Source of the DNA: Myxococcota bacterium
Lineage (GTDB): Bacteria > Myxococcota_A > UBA796
Direction: 5' to 3'
DNA length: 38,580 bases
Assembly (NCBI GenBank): GCA_029251165.1
Contig: JAQXDW010000101.1
Span: 1-38,580, forward strand
Position numbers and translations under genes: made by a program. Below are positions 10,089 through 17,152 of the stretch, piece after piece; within the stretch, counting starts at the first letter, position 1; every line of letters starts with the position of its first letter. Under the pieces are notes generated by a model. That model was not told the origin of the DNA. It saw only the letters and a program-made list of their open reading frames with translations, and made no database searches.

Positions 10089-10802
10089 ATGGGGCAGGAC
10101 TACACACAGCGCAATCCAAAGAAGGGAAGCACAGCCCTCCAGAGCAGGACAGCGTCTGGTCCGGAGGTCGAGGAGACCACGCCGCTGATGATGATGCAGC
10201 AGACCGCCGGAAACCAGGCCGTCGCACAGCAGACCACGCAGATTCAGGGACCGATCGGGCGAGTCTACAACCGCATCCTCGGCCTGCCCGACACCAGCCA
10301 GGAAGGCCTGAGCAGCGGCTTCACGGTCAAGCAGCTCCGCAACTACCTGGAGCACACGCTGGCGCTGGCGAAGGGCGAGTGGTTTCGCAACGCCAAGCTC
10401 AGCGGGGTCTCTGAGGAGCTGATGAAGACCCTGGACACCAACGGCAGTGGGCTGGTCAGCTGGGAAGAGTTCACGGTCTTTCAGCTACAGACCCTGGAGA
10501 CCATCGCCCCGAACACCCAGAGACACAGCTCGACCTCGGAGGCCGCCGAGGCGCAGTTCGATGCGGTCGATGCCAACAGCGATCAGCAGATCACATACAC
10601 CGAGGCGAGGGCTGGCATCCTCCGAGACCTTCCCAATGAGACCGAACACCAGGATCTCATCGCTCAGCTCGGCGCGCTGATCGCCCTGGACGCCATCGAT
10701 CTCGACCAGCAGGATCAAGAGGCGCGAGACCGCACGCTGACTCAGAACGAGTGGCTCAGCGCGGCCATCGCGATGGCTGACGAGGACGAGAAGGCTCCCT
10801 GA
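10089..10802 (+). CDS. EF-hand protein with eCIS-cargo-like N-terminal motif
   Basis: 237 residues from ATG 10089. It has no signal peptide. Residues 34-47 read MMMQQTAGNQAVAQ, closely resembling the LQRTAGNRAV-type motif found near the N-termini of many proteins encoded with extracellular contractile injection systems (often with DUF4157). Two canonical EF-hand loops follow: D116-T-N-G-S-G-L-V-S-W-E-E127 and D161-A-N-S-D-Q-Q-I-T-Y-T-E172, with Asp/Asn at positions 1, 3 and 5 (Asp, Asn, Ser in the first) and Glu at 12. A third acidic stretch (DLDQQDQEARDRTLTQNEW, near residue 211) may be a degenerate hand. Calcium binding is a strong prediction. No eCIS structural genes are in the window. It lies 29 bp after the EamA gene and its end faces the cobalamin operon. 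Confidence 0.8.
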   Translation: MGQDYTQRNPKKGSTALQSRTASGPEVEETTPLMMMQQTAGNQAVAQQTTQIQGPIGRVYNRILGLPDTSQEGLSSGFTVKQLRNYLEHTLALAKGEWFRNAKLSGVSEELMKTLDTNGSGLVSWEEFTVFQLQTLETIAPNTQRHSSTSEAAEAQFDAVDANSDQQITYTEARAGILRDLPNETEHQDLIAQLGALIALDAIDLDQQDQEARDRTLTQNEWLSAAIAMADEDEKAP

Positions 10803-10855
10803 TCAAGGTACCGCCCCGACCGAGCGCGTGAAGCCTCCGCAGCGATGGAGCGCGA

Positions 10856-12568
10856 CTACGCCCGTCCGTCCGGGTCCAGGGGGTGCTCGATGCCGGCCTC
10901 CGCAAAGGTGACCATCTCGTTCATCGTCCGGCAGGCCGCTGAGATGAGACCGACCGCCAGTGCCGCGCCAGAGCCCTCGCCGAGGTGCAGCCCGAGGTCG
11001 AGCAGGGGCTCGACGCCGAGGGCCTCCAGCAGCGGGGCGGCCCCAGGCTCTGAGGAGCAGTGTGAGGCAATGAGATAGGGCTGCACGGAGGGGGTTCGGC
11101 GCAGCGCGACCAGGGCTGCAGCGCAGGTGATGAAGCCATCGAGAACCACCGCCACGCCACGGTCTGCGGCGGCCTCGATGACCCCGACCAGCCCAGCCAG
11201 CTCGTAGCCGCCCAGCCTGCGGAGGACCTCGTCCGGATCAGAGAGGTGCGCACGGTGCAGAGAGAGCGCATCGTCGACGGCAGCGATCTTGCGCTGGCGG
11301 GTCTGATGCCCCACGCCGGTTCCGGGACCGACGACCTCCACCGCGTTCCGGTCCAGAAGGGCCGCAGTGAGGGCGGCAGCGGCGGTCGAGTTGCCGATTC
11401 CCATCTCTCCGATCGCGACGAGGTCGACCGCAGGCAGCGCCTCGAGCAGGGTGCGCCCTGCTGCGATGGCCTGCGCACACTCGGCGGCAGTCATCGCGGC
11501 CTCTCGGCGGAGGTTTCGGGTACCACGGCGGACCTTGTGGTGCGCCAGGCCAGTCGCAGCGCCGAAGTCGTGGTCAACTCCGAGGTCCGCAACAGACACC
11601 GCGAGGCCCACCTCTCGGGCGATGGCAGAGACCGCAGAGGCCCCTGCGATGAACTGGTAGACCATGCGCGCAGTGACCTCGGACCGATAGGCACTGACCC
11701 GCTCCGCGCAGACCCCGTGATCGCCCGCCAGCAGCAGCAGGTGGCGATCCTGACAGCGGGGGTGGACCCGCCCCTGGATCCCGCACAGCTTCAAGGCGAC
11801 GTCTTCGAGCTGCCCCAGGCTTCCAGGAGGGCGGGTGAGATCGGCGTTCCGGACAATGGCCTCTGCCGGCGGAGAGAGATCCGGTGCCGGAACAGGTGCC
11901 GGAAGCGGCGGGGTGCTCGGCCCGGTCTGCCCCCAGGTCTCCGAGAAGACCAGCGGAGCCAGGGACTCCCGCTTCCGCCAGCCGACCCGCTCAAGCATCG
12001 GGGTCTGTGGAAAGGCGATGGGGTAGCCGACCGTGAGGTAGGCAACCGGGACGATGTGATCGGGCATCCCGAGCAGCGCCCGAATGACCGGCGGCTCCAT
12101 GATGCTCATCCAGCCCACTCCGACCCCTTCGGCGCGCGCCGCCAGCCAGAAATTCTGGACCGCGAGGCAGGTGGAGTAGACGTCGGTCTCGGGGATGGTG
12201 GAGCGCCCGAGGACGTTGCTTCCGCCTCGGGTGGTGTCGCAGGTGATCAGAACGTTGAGGGGCGCATCGAGGATGCCCTGGAGCTTCAGCGCGAGGTAGG
12301 TCTGCTGCCGATCACCGTCGTACTGCTCAGACGCCTCAGCGCTGACGGACTTGAAGTGGTCGTGGATCTGCTGACGACGCGCGGGGTCTCGGAGCAGGAG
12401 GAAGTTCCAGGGCTGCATGAAGCCGACCGAGGCGGCGTGGTGGGCCGCCTCCAGAATCCGCCACAGGACCTCATCAGGCACCGGATCGGGTCGATAGGTT
12501 CGGATGTCCCGGCGGGCATAGATGGCCCGGTACACTGCGCTCCGCTCTGCCCCTGAGAAGTCTGACAC
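10856..12568 (-). CDS. bluB-cobT: BluB-CobT fusion: DMB synthase / NaMN:DMB phosphoribosyltransferase
   Basis: 570 residues from GTG 12568. Residues about 1-215 are a flavin-destructase nitroreductase of the BluB type (RRDIRTYRPDPVPDE, then SVGFMQPWNFLLL and YLTVGYP), which makes 5,6-dimethylbenzimidazole from FMNH2 and O2. A Pro-rich linker (PPLPAPVPAPDLSPP) leads to residues about 230-570, a complete CobT. It has RPPGSLGQLEDVA, LAGDHGV, GEMGIGNSTAAAA, GPGTGVG and LHLGEGSGAALA, where Glu531 matches the catalytic base. CobT activates the base as alpha-ribazole phosphate. The fusion would pass DMB directly to its user. It is the last gene of the cob operon, 18 nt after the SDR stop. Bifunctional BluB/CobT proteins are known in other bacteria. 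Confidence 0.93.
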   Translation of the reverse strand: MSDFSGAERSAVYRAIYARRDIRTYRPDPVPDEVLWRILEAAHHAASVGFMQPWNFLLLRDPARRQQIHDHFKSVSAEASEQYDGDRQQTYLALKLQGILDAPLNVLITCDTTRGGSNVLGRSTIPETDVYSTCLAVQNFWLAARAEGVGVGWMSIMEPPVIRALLGMPDHIVPVAYLTVGYPIAFPQTPMLERVGWRKRESLAPLVFSETWGQTGPSTPPLPAPVPAPDLSPPAEAIVRNADLTRPPGSLGQLEDVALKLCGIQGRVHPRCQDRHLLLLAGDHGVCAERVSAYRSEVTARMVYQFIAGASAVSAIAREVGLAVSVADLGVDHDFGAATGLAHHKVRRGTRNLRREAAMTAAECAQAIAAGRTLLEALPAVDLVAIGEMGIGNSTAAAALTAALLDRNAVEVVGPGTGVGHQTRQRKIAAVDDALSLHRAHLSDPDEVLRRLGGYELAGLVGVIEAAADRGVAVVLDGFITCAAALVALRRTPSVQPYLIASHCSSEPGAAPLLEALGVEPLLDLGLHLGEGSGAALAVGLISAACRTMNEMVTFAEAGIEHPLDPDGRA

Positions 12569-12586
12569 ATGCCCTCCGACACTGAC

Positions 12587-13351
12587 TCAGAGGCTGTATC
12601 CCCCGTCTACGCTGATGACTTGCCCTGTGACATAAGCTGCACGACGAGAGGCGAGAAACAAGACCGCTTCAGCCAGCTCATCGGGCGTTCCAAGTCGCTT
12701 CAGGGCGGTGTTCCGCTTCGCGGCGGCTTCCCACTTCTCTGAAAATTCCGCCTGACGCAGCCGGAGATACTGCCCCGCTTCGATGACCCCGACCGCGACG
12801 GCATTCGCCCGAACCCCGTGCCGCCCCTCTTCTCGGGCGACCCCTCGGACGAGGGCCTCGATGGCAGCCTTGGGCGCAACGGAGAGGATGTCACCGGGCG
12901 GATGGCGTCGGACGCCGGCGCTGGAGAGGGCGACAAAGGAGCCGGTGCTCGCGCGGAGGTGGGGAAGTCCAGCAGAGACGAGGTTGAAGACCCCGGTGAG
13001 ATCGGCCAGCACGGTGTCCTGCCACTGCTGGGGCGTGACCGACGCAATGGACGGCTGCGGCAGGTCTGGACCCGCCGCACAGATGAGGGCATCGATGCTG
13101 CCCAGGTGCGCTGCGATGGTGGCGAGCCCATCGGTCACCGAGTCGGCATCCGTCAGCTCCATCGCGCAGGCCATCGTCCGACGCCCGAGGCTGGTGATCT
13201 GTGCTGCGACCGCCTCTCCAGACGCCCGACGGCTTCGCCAGGTCAGCGCGACATCGGCCCCCCGCTGCGCCGCCAGGAGCGCGATGGCTCGCCCGAGCCC
13301 GCCGCTGCCGCCGATGACCACAACGACCTGTCCGGCCAGCTCTCCGCTCAC
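12587..13351 (-). CDS. SDR-family oxidoreductase with altered catalytic residues, in cob operon
   Basis: 254 residues from GTG 13351, whose GTGA overlaps the cobS stop. It has a Rossmann fold with GGSGGLG (14-20) and a typical SDR end (LFLASRRAAYVTGQVISVDGGYSL) resembling FabG/FabL-like enzymes. The active site is unusual. Ser143/Ser144 (ALSSAG) and Lys161 are present, but the Tyr expected four residues before the Lys is Ser157 (SVAPK). The residue seven before the Lys, used by FabI-type enzymes, is Asp154, and the usual catalytic Asn is Asp117 (ADLTG). It may therefore bind NAD(P) without classical reduction or use a different mechanism. Its place between cobS and bluB-cobT suggests a cobalamin- or flavin-related role, but none is known to me. 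Confidence 0.8.
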   Translation of the reverse strand: MSGELAGQVVVVIGGSGGLGRAIALLAAQRGADVALTWRSRRASGEAVAAQITSLGRRTMACAMELTDADSVTDGLATIAAHLGSIDALICAAGPDLPQPSIASVTPQQWQDTVLADLTGVFNLVSAGLPHLRASTGSFVALSSAGVRRHPPGDILSVAPKAAIEALVRGVAREEGRHGVRANAVAVGVIEAGQYLRLRQAEFSEKWEAAAKRNTALKRLGTPDELAEAVLFLASRRAAYVTGQVISVDGGYSL

Positions 13352-14070
13352 GTCGCGCCTCCAGCAAGCGCGATGAAGAAGACCACCTCGACCACCTCGA
13401 CTGCGGCCCCGTAGACATCACCGGTCAGCCCGCCGAGCAGCCGGTGCATGCGCGCAGCGAGCAGCAGTGCACCAACGAGCGCCAGCCCCGCAGCCCACCA
13501 GCCGCCCAGCGCACCGAGCACCGCCAGCACGACCAGACCGCCGCCGATGACCTCCACCCAGCCGACGTCCGTCGCCATGGCCTGCCCGGTCCCCTTCGGG
13601 CGGGCGTAGGGAAAGGTCGCCGCGAGCAGCACCGCAGTCCAGCGAGAGAGGACCAGCGCAGGCAGCAGCACCGCCGGCAGGGCCGGCCCGGCCTCCGCGA
13701 GCGCGAGGACCTTGAGGATCAGCACCATCACAAGCCCCACCGCCCCCAGCGCACCGACCCGTGGATCCTTCATCACCGTCAGCCGCCGCTCGGTGTCTCC
13801 AAACACGCCCAGCGCGTCGAAGCAGTCCGCGACCCCATCGAGGTGCAGCCCCCCGGTGAGCCCGGCGAGCAGCGCAACCACAATCGCCGCGACCAGCAGC
13901 GGAGAGAGAACGCCGCTCAGCAGGTGCGCCATTCCAAGCAGCGGCACCGCGAGGAGCAGGCCCACGAGGGGAAACCACAGCATCGAGCGGGCCAGCTCTC
14001 GCCCCTCTGGCATGACCAGCGGGGTCGGGATGCGGGTCAGGAAGCCGACTGCGAGCAGGAAGGGTCGCAC
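13348..14070 (-). CDS. cobS: Adenosylcobinamide-GDP ribazoletransferase (cobalamin synthase)
   Basis: 240 residues from GTG 14070, close to the usual family length. This start lies one base after the cobU stop (TGA-G-GTG) and places RPFLLAVGFLTRIPTP at the N-terminus as in other CobS proteins; an upstream in-frame ATG at 14208 would add an atypical basic leader that overlaps cobU. Motifs: GGLHLDGVADCFDALG near residue 75, then RRLTVMKDPRVGALGAVGL, with multiple hydrophobic helices. CobS joins AdoCbi-GDP and alpha-ribazole(-phosphate) at the inner membrane. Its stop overlaps the next start by GTGA, so translation is coupled. Confidence 0.93.
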   Translation of the reverse strand: MRPFLLAVGFLTRIPTPLVMPEGRELARSMLWFPLVGLLLAVPLLGMAHLLSGVLSPLLVAAIVVALLAGLTGGLHLDGVADCFDALGVFGDTERRLTVMKDPRVGALGAVGLVMVLILKVLALAEAGPALPAVLLPALVLSRWTAVLLAATFPYARPKGTGQAMATDVGWVEVIGGGLVVLAVLGALGGWWAAGLALVGALLLAARMHRLLGGLTGDVYGAAVEVVEVVFFIALAGGAT

Positions 14071-14071
14071 C

Positions 14072-14605
14072 TCAGCAGACCGGCTCGACAGGACCCGGCT
14101 TGAGGCGCAGCAGCATCCCCATCGCACCGAAATAGACCGACTGTGCGGCCGCTGCGAGGGCCTGATGGGCAAAGCCGGCTTCGTCCCTGAAGCGTCGGGA
14201 GAGTGCATTGGCGGGAACGATGCCGAGGCCGACCTCGTTGGTCACGACGATGACATCGAACGGCACCGCGTCAATCACGTCGATCAGCTCCGCGATGCGC
14301 CCCTGGATGTCCGGCTCCTCGGCGAGCAGCAGGTTGGTCAGCCAGAGGGTGAGGCAGTCGATGAGGACCACATCACAGTCGGTCATTGCACGGAGGCAGT
14401 CCGGGACCGCGAGGTGCTCCTCGATGGTGTGCCAGGAATCGTCTCGCTCATCCTTGTGGCGGGCGATCCGTGCACGCATCTCATCATCCCAGGCCTGGGC
14501 AGTGGCGATGAAGCCCCGCCGAGGCCCGGCCTGCTCAGCCAGTCGCAGCGCGAGGCTGCTCTTTCCAGAGCGAACCCCGCCCCCGATGAAGATCAATGCA
14601 CCCAT
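14072..14605 (-). CDS. cobU: Adenosylcobinamide kinase / adenosylcobinamide-phosphate guanylyltransferase
   Basis: 177 residues, full length. The P-loop GGVRSGKSS lies at residues 9-17. The segment HKDERDDSWHTIEE (near 50) contains the His that carries GMP in CobU/CobP enzymes. DCLTLWLTNLL and TNEVGLGIVP follow in the usual order. The enzyme phosphorylates adenosylcobinamide and then attaches GMP. A strong ribosome site (GGGGAGCGGAG) precedes ATG 14605. It lies 11 nt after the stop of the unknown winged-helix-like gene and one base before cobS, so it belongs to one transcript with both. Confidence 0.94.
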   Translation of the reverse strand: MGALIFIGGGVRSGKSSLALRLAEQAGPRRGFIATAQAWDDEMRARIARHKDERDDSWHTIEEHLAVPDCLRAMTDCDVVLIDCLTLWLTNLLLAEEPDIQGRIAELIDVIDAVPFDVIVVTNEVGLGIVPANALSRRFRDEAGFAHQALAAAAQSVYFGAMGMLLRLKPGPVEPVC

Positions 14606-14616
14606 CTCCGCTCCCC

Positions 14617-15396
14617 TCAGCCAGATGCCGTCAGCGCACCCACGGCGACGAGCTCATCCAGTATCTCGCTCGCCTGCTCCGTGGTGAGCGAGAGGGCTGC
14701 GGAGGCTTCCTGGAGTCCAGCCGACAGACCTCGGAGCAGCTCGACGGCCACCGGGTGAACCGGGATCGGGGTGTAGGGACCATCCCAGAGCAGCCAGCCC
14801 GTCGGCACCACACGCCCTTCGCGGAGGGTTCGCACGGTACCCGGAAGGACCAGGGCATCGGCGAGCTGTCGAAGCCGAGGGCCTGGCTGCCCGGGCGGCG
14901 GTGGTGAGAGCAGCTCGGAGAACAGCGGTGCACCGGGAGCGAGCAGGCCTGCGCGGCCATAGCGAAGGGCAGCCTCTTGAGCTGGCCCCCCTTCCAGCTG
15001 AAGCTCTCCCACGGCGAGCTGATAGGCCGGCTGCTCCGGGCACGGCGCGGTGAGAACTGCCGCCACGATCTCGCCGCGAATGAGCGCACGGCAGACCGCC
15101 GCCCGCTCAGCGATGAGCTGCGCTCCGGTGAGGACGCGGTGAGGCGGGAGCACCTCGGGCATCACCAGCGGCATCGGAGGCTCTCCGAGCATCTCCAGGA
15201 TCTCCGAGCGCCGGGAGAGCACCGCCAGGGCGACGCCGTCATGGCGCTCCTGCCACCGCTCACGCGCAGTCCTCGAGAGCGCATCCAGCGGCCAAGTATC
15301 GAGCCATGCCTGGAGCCAGTCCGCCGCAGCGACCGGCCCCTCGGACTCCAGCACCGCGATCATCTTCCGGCCCAGCGCAGTGCGCATGCTCTTCAT
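14617..15396 (-). CDS. Unknown protein with winged-helix-like C-terminus, coupled to TP-methylase
   Basis: 259 residues from ATG 15396, which overlaps the upstream methylase stop as ATGA. The frame is open further upstream but would run through the methylase gene. The protein is soluble and mainly helical. It has a Pro-rich segment (GEPPMPLVMPEVLPP, near residues 71-85) and another (LLSPPPPGQPGP, near 165). The last 45 residues (HPVAVELLRGLSAGL followed by LTTEQASEILDELVAVGALT) look like a winged helix of the kind in methyltransferase-associated or small-molecule-responsive proteins. I recognise no family. Strict coupling to the methylase suggests a dedicated partner, substrate carrier or regulator. 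It is not an obvious RiPP precursor given its size, but a leader-like helical N-terminus cannot be excluded. Confidence 0.7.
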   Translation of the reverse strand: MKSMRTALGRKMIAVLESEGPVAAADWLQAWLDTWPLDALSRTARERWQERHDGVALAVLSRRSEILEMLGEPPMPLVMPEVLPPHRVLTGAQLIAERAAVCRALIRGEIVAAVLTAPCPEQPAYQLAVGELQLEGGPAQEAALRYGRAGLLAPGAPLFSELLSPPPPGQPGPRLRQLADALVLPGTVRTLREGRVVPTGWLLWDGPYTPIPVHPVAVELLRGLSAGLQEASAALSLTTEQASEILDELVAVGALTASG

Positions 15397-16145
15397 GGTG
15401 CCAACCTCGACTCGATCGCCGGGCCGCTGAGTGCTGGCACCCAGAGGTTGCTGTAGACCGGCACCTCCTCGTCTGCGAGGTCCGCCAGCGAGGCGGATCG
15501 AGAGCAGGAGCGGTAGTCGGGATGGCCGGAGGAGTAGAGAACCGAGACGAGATGCTCGGGCGGGTAGTCGACCAGGAGACGATCCCGAAGTGAGGCCAGC
15601 ATCGAGGTGCTCCCGCCGGTCTGTAGCGCCTCTGCGCCACGGGAGAATTCTCCGAGCTGACAGAGCAGCGCAGGTGCAGCCGGGTTGATCGCGATGCCGT
15701 CGAAGGCAATGTTCCAGGCGGAGTACAGCTGGAGACCGCGGTGTCCGGTCCACAAGACCTGATCGAGCACCAGATCCACGAAGGACAGCCCGTGGATGAG
15801 GCGGACGGGGCGATGGTCTGCACGGAGCAGGAGGACGGCATCGTTGATGAACAGCGGGCTGCCGGCGACGAGGTAGAGGACATCACAGTCATCCTCGAAC
15901 GCTCTCCTCAGCAGCATCGAGGCCAGATCGCGGTAGAGCGTCGGGCGGTCGACGCCCGGCAGGCTGTAGAGGTAGTCCAGAGAGCCAACCTCCAGATCTG
16001 GAGCCACAGAGGCAGCGATCTGACGCGCATGCGCGAGCCCATAGGCTCGCGCTCCCGGAGGGGCTTGGCGCAGCGCAGCGACCGCCTCAGCGGTGAGGTG
16101 TTCCGGTCGCGCTGGTCCGAGGCCAACGATGGTCAGGCTGCCCAT
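15393..16145 (-). CDS. Tetrapyrrole-methylase-fold SAM methyltransferase (YabN/MazG-N- or borosin-like)
   Basis: 250 residues. It begins GSLTIVGLGPARPEHLT, the first strand and loop of the TP-methylase fold (PF00590). LYLVAGSPLFINDA (90-103) corresponds to the GHP SAM-binding loop but has Ser for His. IHGLSFVDLVLDQV, LQLYSA and the ending VYSNLWVPAL align best with the N-terminal domain of YabN and with split borosin alpha-N-methyltransferases. The segment from Tyr58 to Tyr71 (YLYSLPGVDRPTLY) places Arg67 and Tyr71 with the same +4 spacing as the catalytic Arg/Tyr of borosin methyltransferases, which is not typical of YabN. It is not one of the standard corrin methylases. It starts 2 nt after the 61-residue membrane peptide and overlaps the next gene. 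Confidence 0.8.
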   Translation of the reverse strand: MGSLTIVGLGPARPEHLTAEAVAALRQAPPGARAYGLAHARQIAASVAPDLEVGSLDYLYSLPGVDRPTLYRDLASMLLRRAFEDDCDVLYLVAGSPLFINDAVLLLRADHRPVRLIHGLSFVDLVLDQVLWTGHRGLQLYSAWNIAFDGIAINPAAPALLCQLGEFSRGAEALQTGGSTSMLASLRDRLLVDYPPEHLVSVLYSSGHPDYRSCSRSASLADLADEEVPVYSNLWVPALSGPAIESRLAP

Positions 16146-16147
16146 GG

Positions 16148-16333
16148 CTACTCTTTTTCTCCCGTTCTGATCACAGTCATCACGCCGAGTCCAGCGAGCA
16201 GAACATACGCCAGCAGAAACACCGGCTCGCCGATGCGACGCTCTGCATCTGTCGCCTCTGAGTCGAGCAAGACCAGCTCGCCGTCCTGGGCGCTGGCGGT
16301 GAACAACTGCAAGAGGAGAACGACCAGACTCAT
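16148..16333 (-). CDS. 61-residue membrane peptide
   Basis: Short gene from ATG 16333 to TAG 16148. The N-terminus MSLVVLLLQLFTASA looks like a cleavable signal (cut likely after ASA). An acidic 20-residue segment (DGELVLLDSEATDAERRIGE) follows, then a hydrophobic helix (PVFLLAYVLLAGLGVMTVI) and a charged RTGEKE end. The predicted result is a small single-pass protein with a short acidic external part. It lies 22 nt after the MazG-like gene and 2 nt before the methylase, in frame and strand with the operon, which supports its being real. Function unknown. Confidence 0.65.
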   Translation of the reverse strand: MSLVVLLLQLFTASAQDGELVLLDSEATDAERRIGEPVFLLAYVLLAGLGVMTVIRTGEKE

Positions 16334-16355
16334 CGGCGCCGATGGTAGCACACGC

Positions 16356-16922
16356 TCACTCGTCGTCCTTCTTGAGCGCCTCCAGGCTGGCATCCAGCAC
16401 ACGCCGAAGGGGGTAGCTGCTGGTGCTGGGAGGAGCCTCCTCCTGCTCAACGCGCTGGACCTGAACCTCGTCGAGCCGGAAGATCCGGCTGAGCGCGGGG
16501 ATGCGAATCTGACCGTTGCGCAGCACCACGGCCCGATAGACCAGCCGCCGCGGCGGGAGCCGCACATGAAGGATGGTGCCCGGCGGTGGTGCACGGTTGG
16601 AGTCCGACTGGCGATGACGGCGGCGGTTGAGGTCCTGCATCCAGGCCGTGGTCAAGGCCGCAATCTGCGTGAGCCTCACCTGAAGAGCCTCGCTCTCCGG
16701 CTCCTCGATGAGCGCAGCCCCCATTGCCTCCAGCAGCAGATCCGACCACGCAACCCTCCCCTCTCGCTCGTAGCGCTCTCTGCGCTCGGTGAGGCGGGCA
16801 GCAGTCTTGTCGCTGCCGGGTCGGCTGGTGCCGTCGGGGTAGTGACGGACCCCGTCGGGGGTCTCCATCCGGGCAAGCTCCGCAGCGACGGCAAGGAGGG
16901 CTCTTCGGGTGTCCTCGTTCAC
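16356..16922 (-). CDS. MazG-like protein lacking the catalytic acidic residues
   Basis: 188 residues from GTG 16922; an in-frame stop lies three codons upstream, which fixes the start at or after this point. Residues 25-100 follow the pattern of a MazG-like pyrophosphohydrolase family: HYPDGT (27-32), a variable helix with many Arg/Glu, WSDLLLEAMGAAL (59-71) and LTQIAALTTAWMQDLNRRR (84-102), which match the family's W-x-xLLEEVxEAL and ELVQVAAVxxAWxE. The second and third Glu of EExxE are Ala, and the Glu before LVQ is Arg, so Mg-dependent hydrolysis is unlikely. A C-terminal 80-residue part (LHVRLPPRRLVYRAVVLRNG and following) is beta-rich and unknown. It is the first gene of the operon that ends in bluB-cobT. 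Confidence 0.65.
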   Translation of the reverse strand: MNEDTRRALLAVAAELARMETPDGVRHYPDGTSRPGSDKTAARLTERRERYEREGRVAWSDLLLEAMGAALIEEPESEALQVRLTQIAALTTAWMQDLNRRRHRQSDSNRAPPPGTILHVRLPPRRLVYRAVVLRNGQIRIPALSRIFRLDEVQVQRVEQEEAPPSTSSYPLRRVLDASLEALKKDDE

Positions 16923-17152
16923 AGGCAGGCTTCAGTGAGTGAGCAGCACGGACCGGTGCCGGCGGTGGCCCTATCGCTCCCACACAGGACACCGTCACGG
17001 CTCACCGGAGCGAAGCGTGAGCGCTCTGAGTCGCAGTCAGCGCGGGTCGGCGCAATGGAAGTGCGGTGCATCATGCAGGGAACCTCTGGGAAGAAGTATA
17101 GCCTCCCCGCCGACCCTCCCACCGGGGAAGGAGATTATCAGGACAAATCAAC

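Noticed and set aside
11246..12556. 436-residue plus-strand open frame
   Set aside because: Antisense to bluB-cobT; composition is of a shadow frame.
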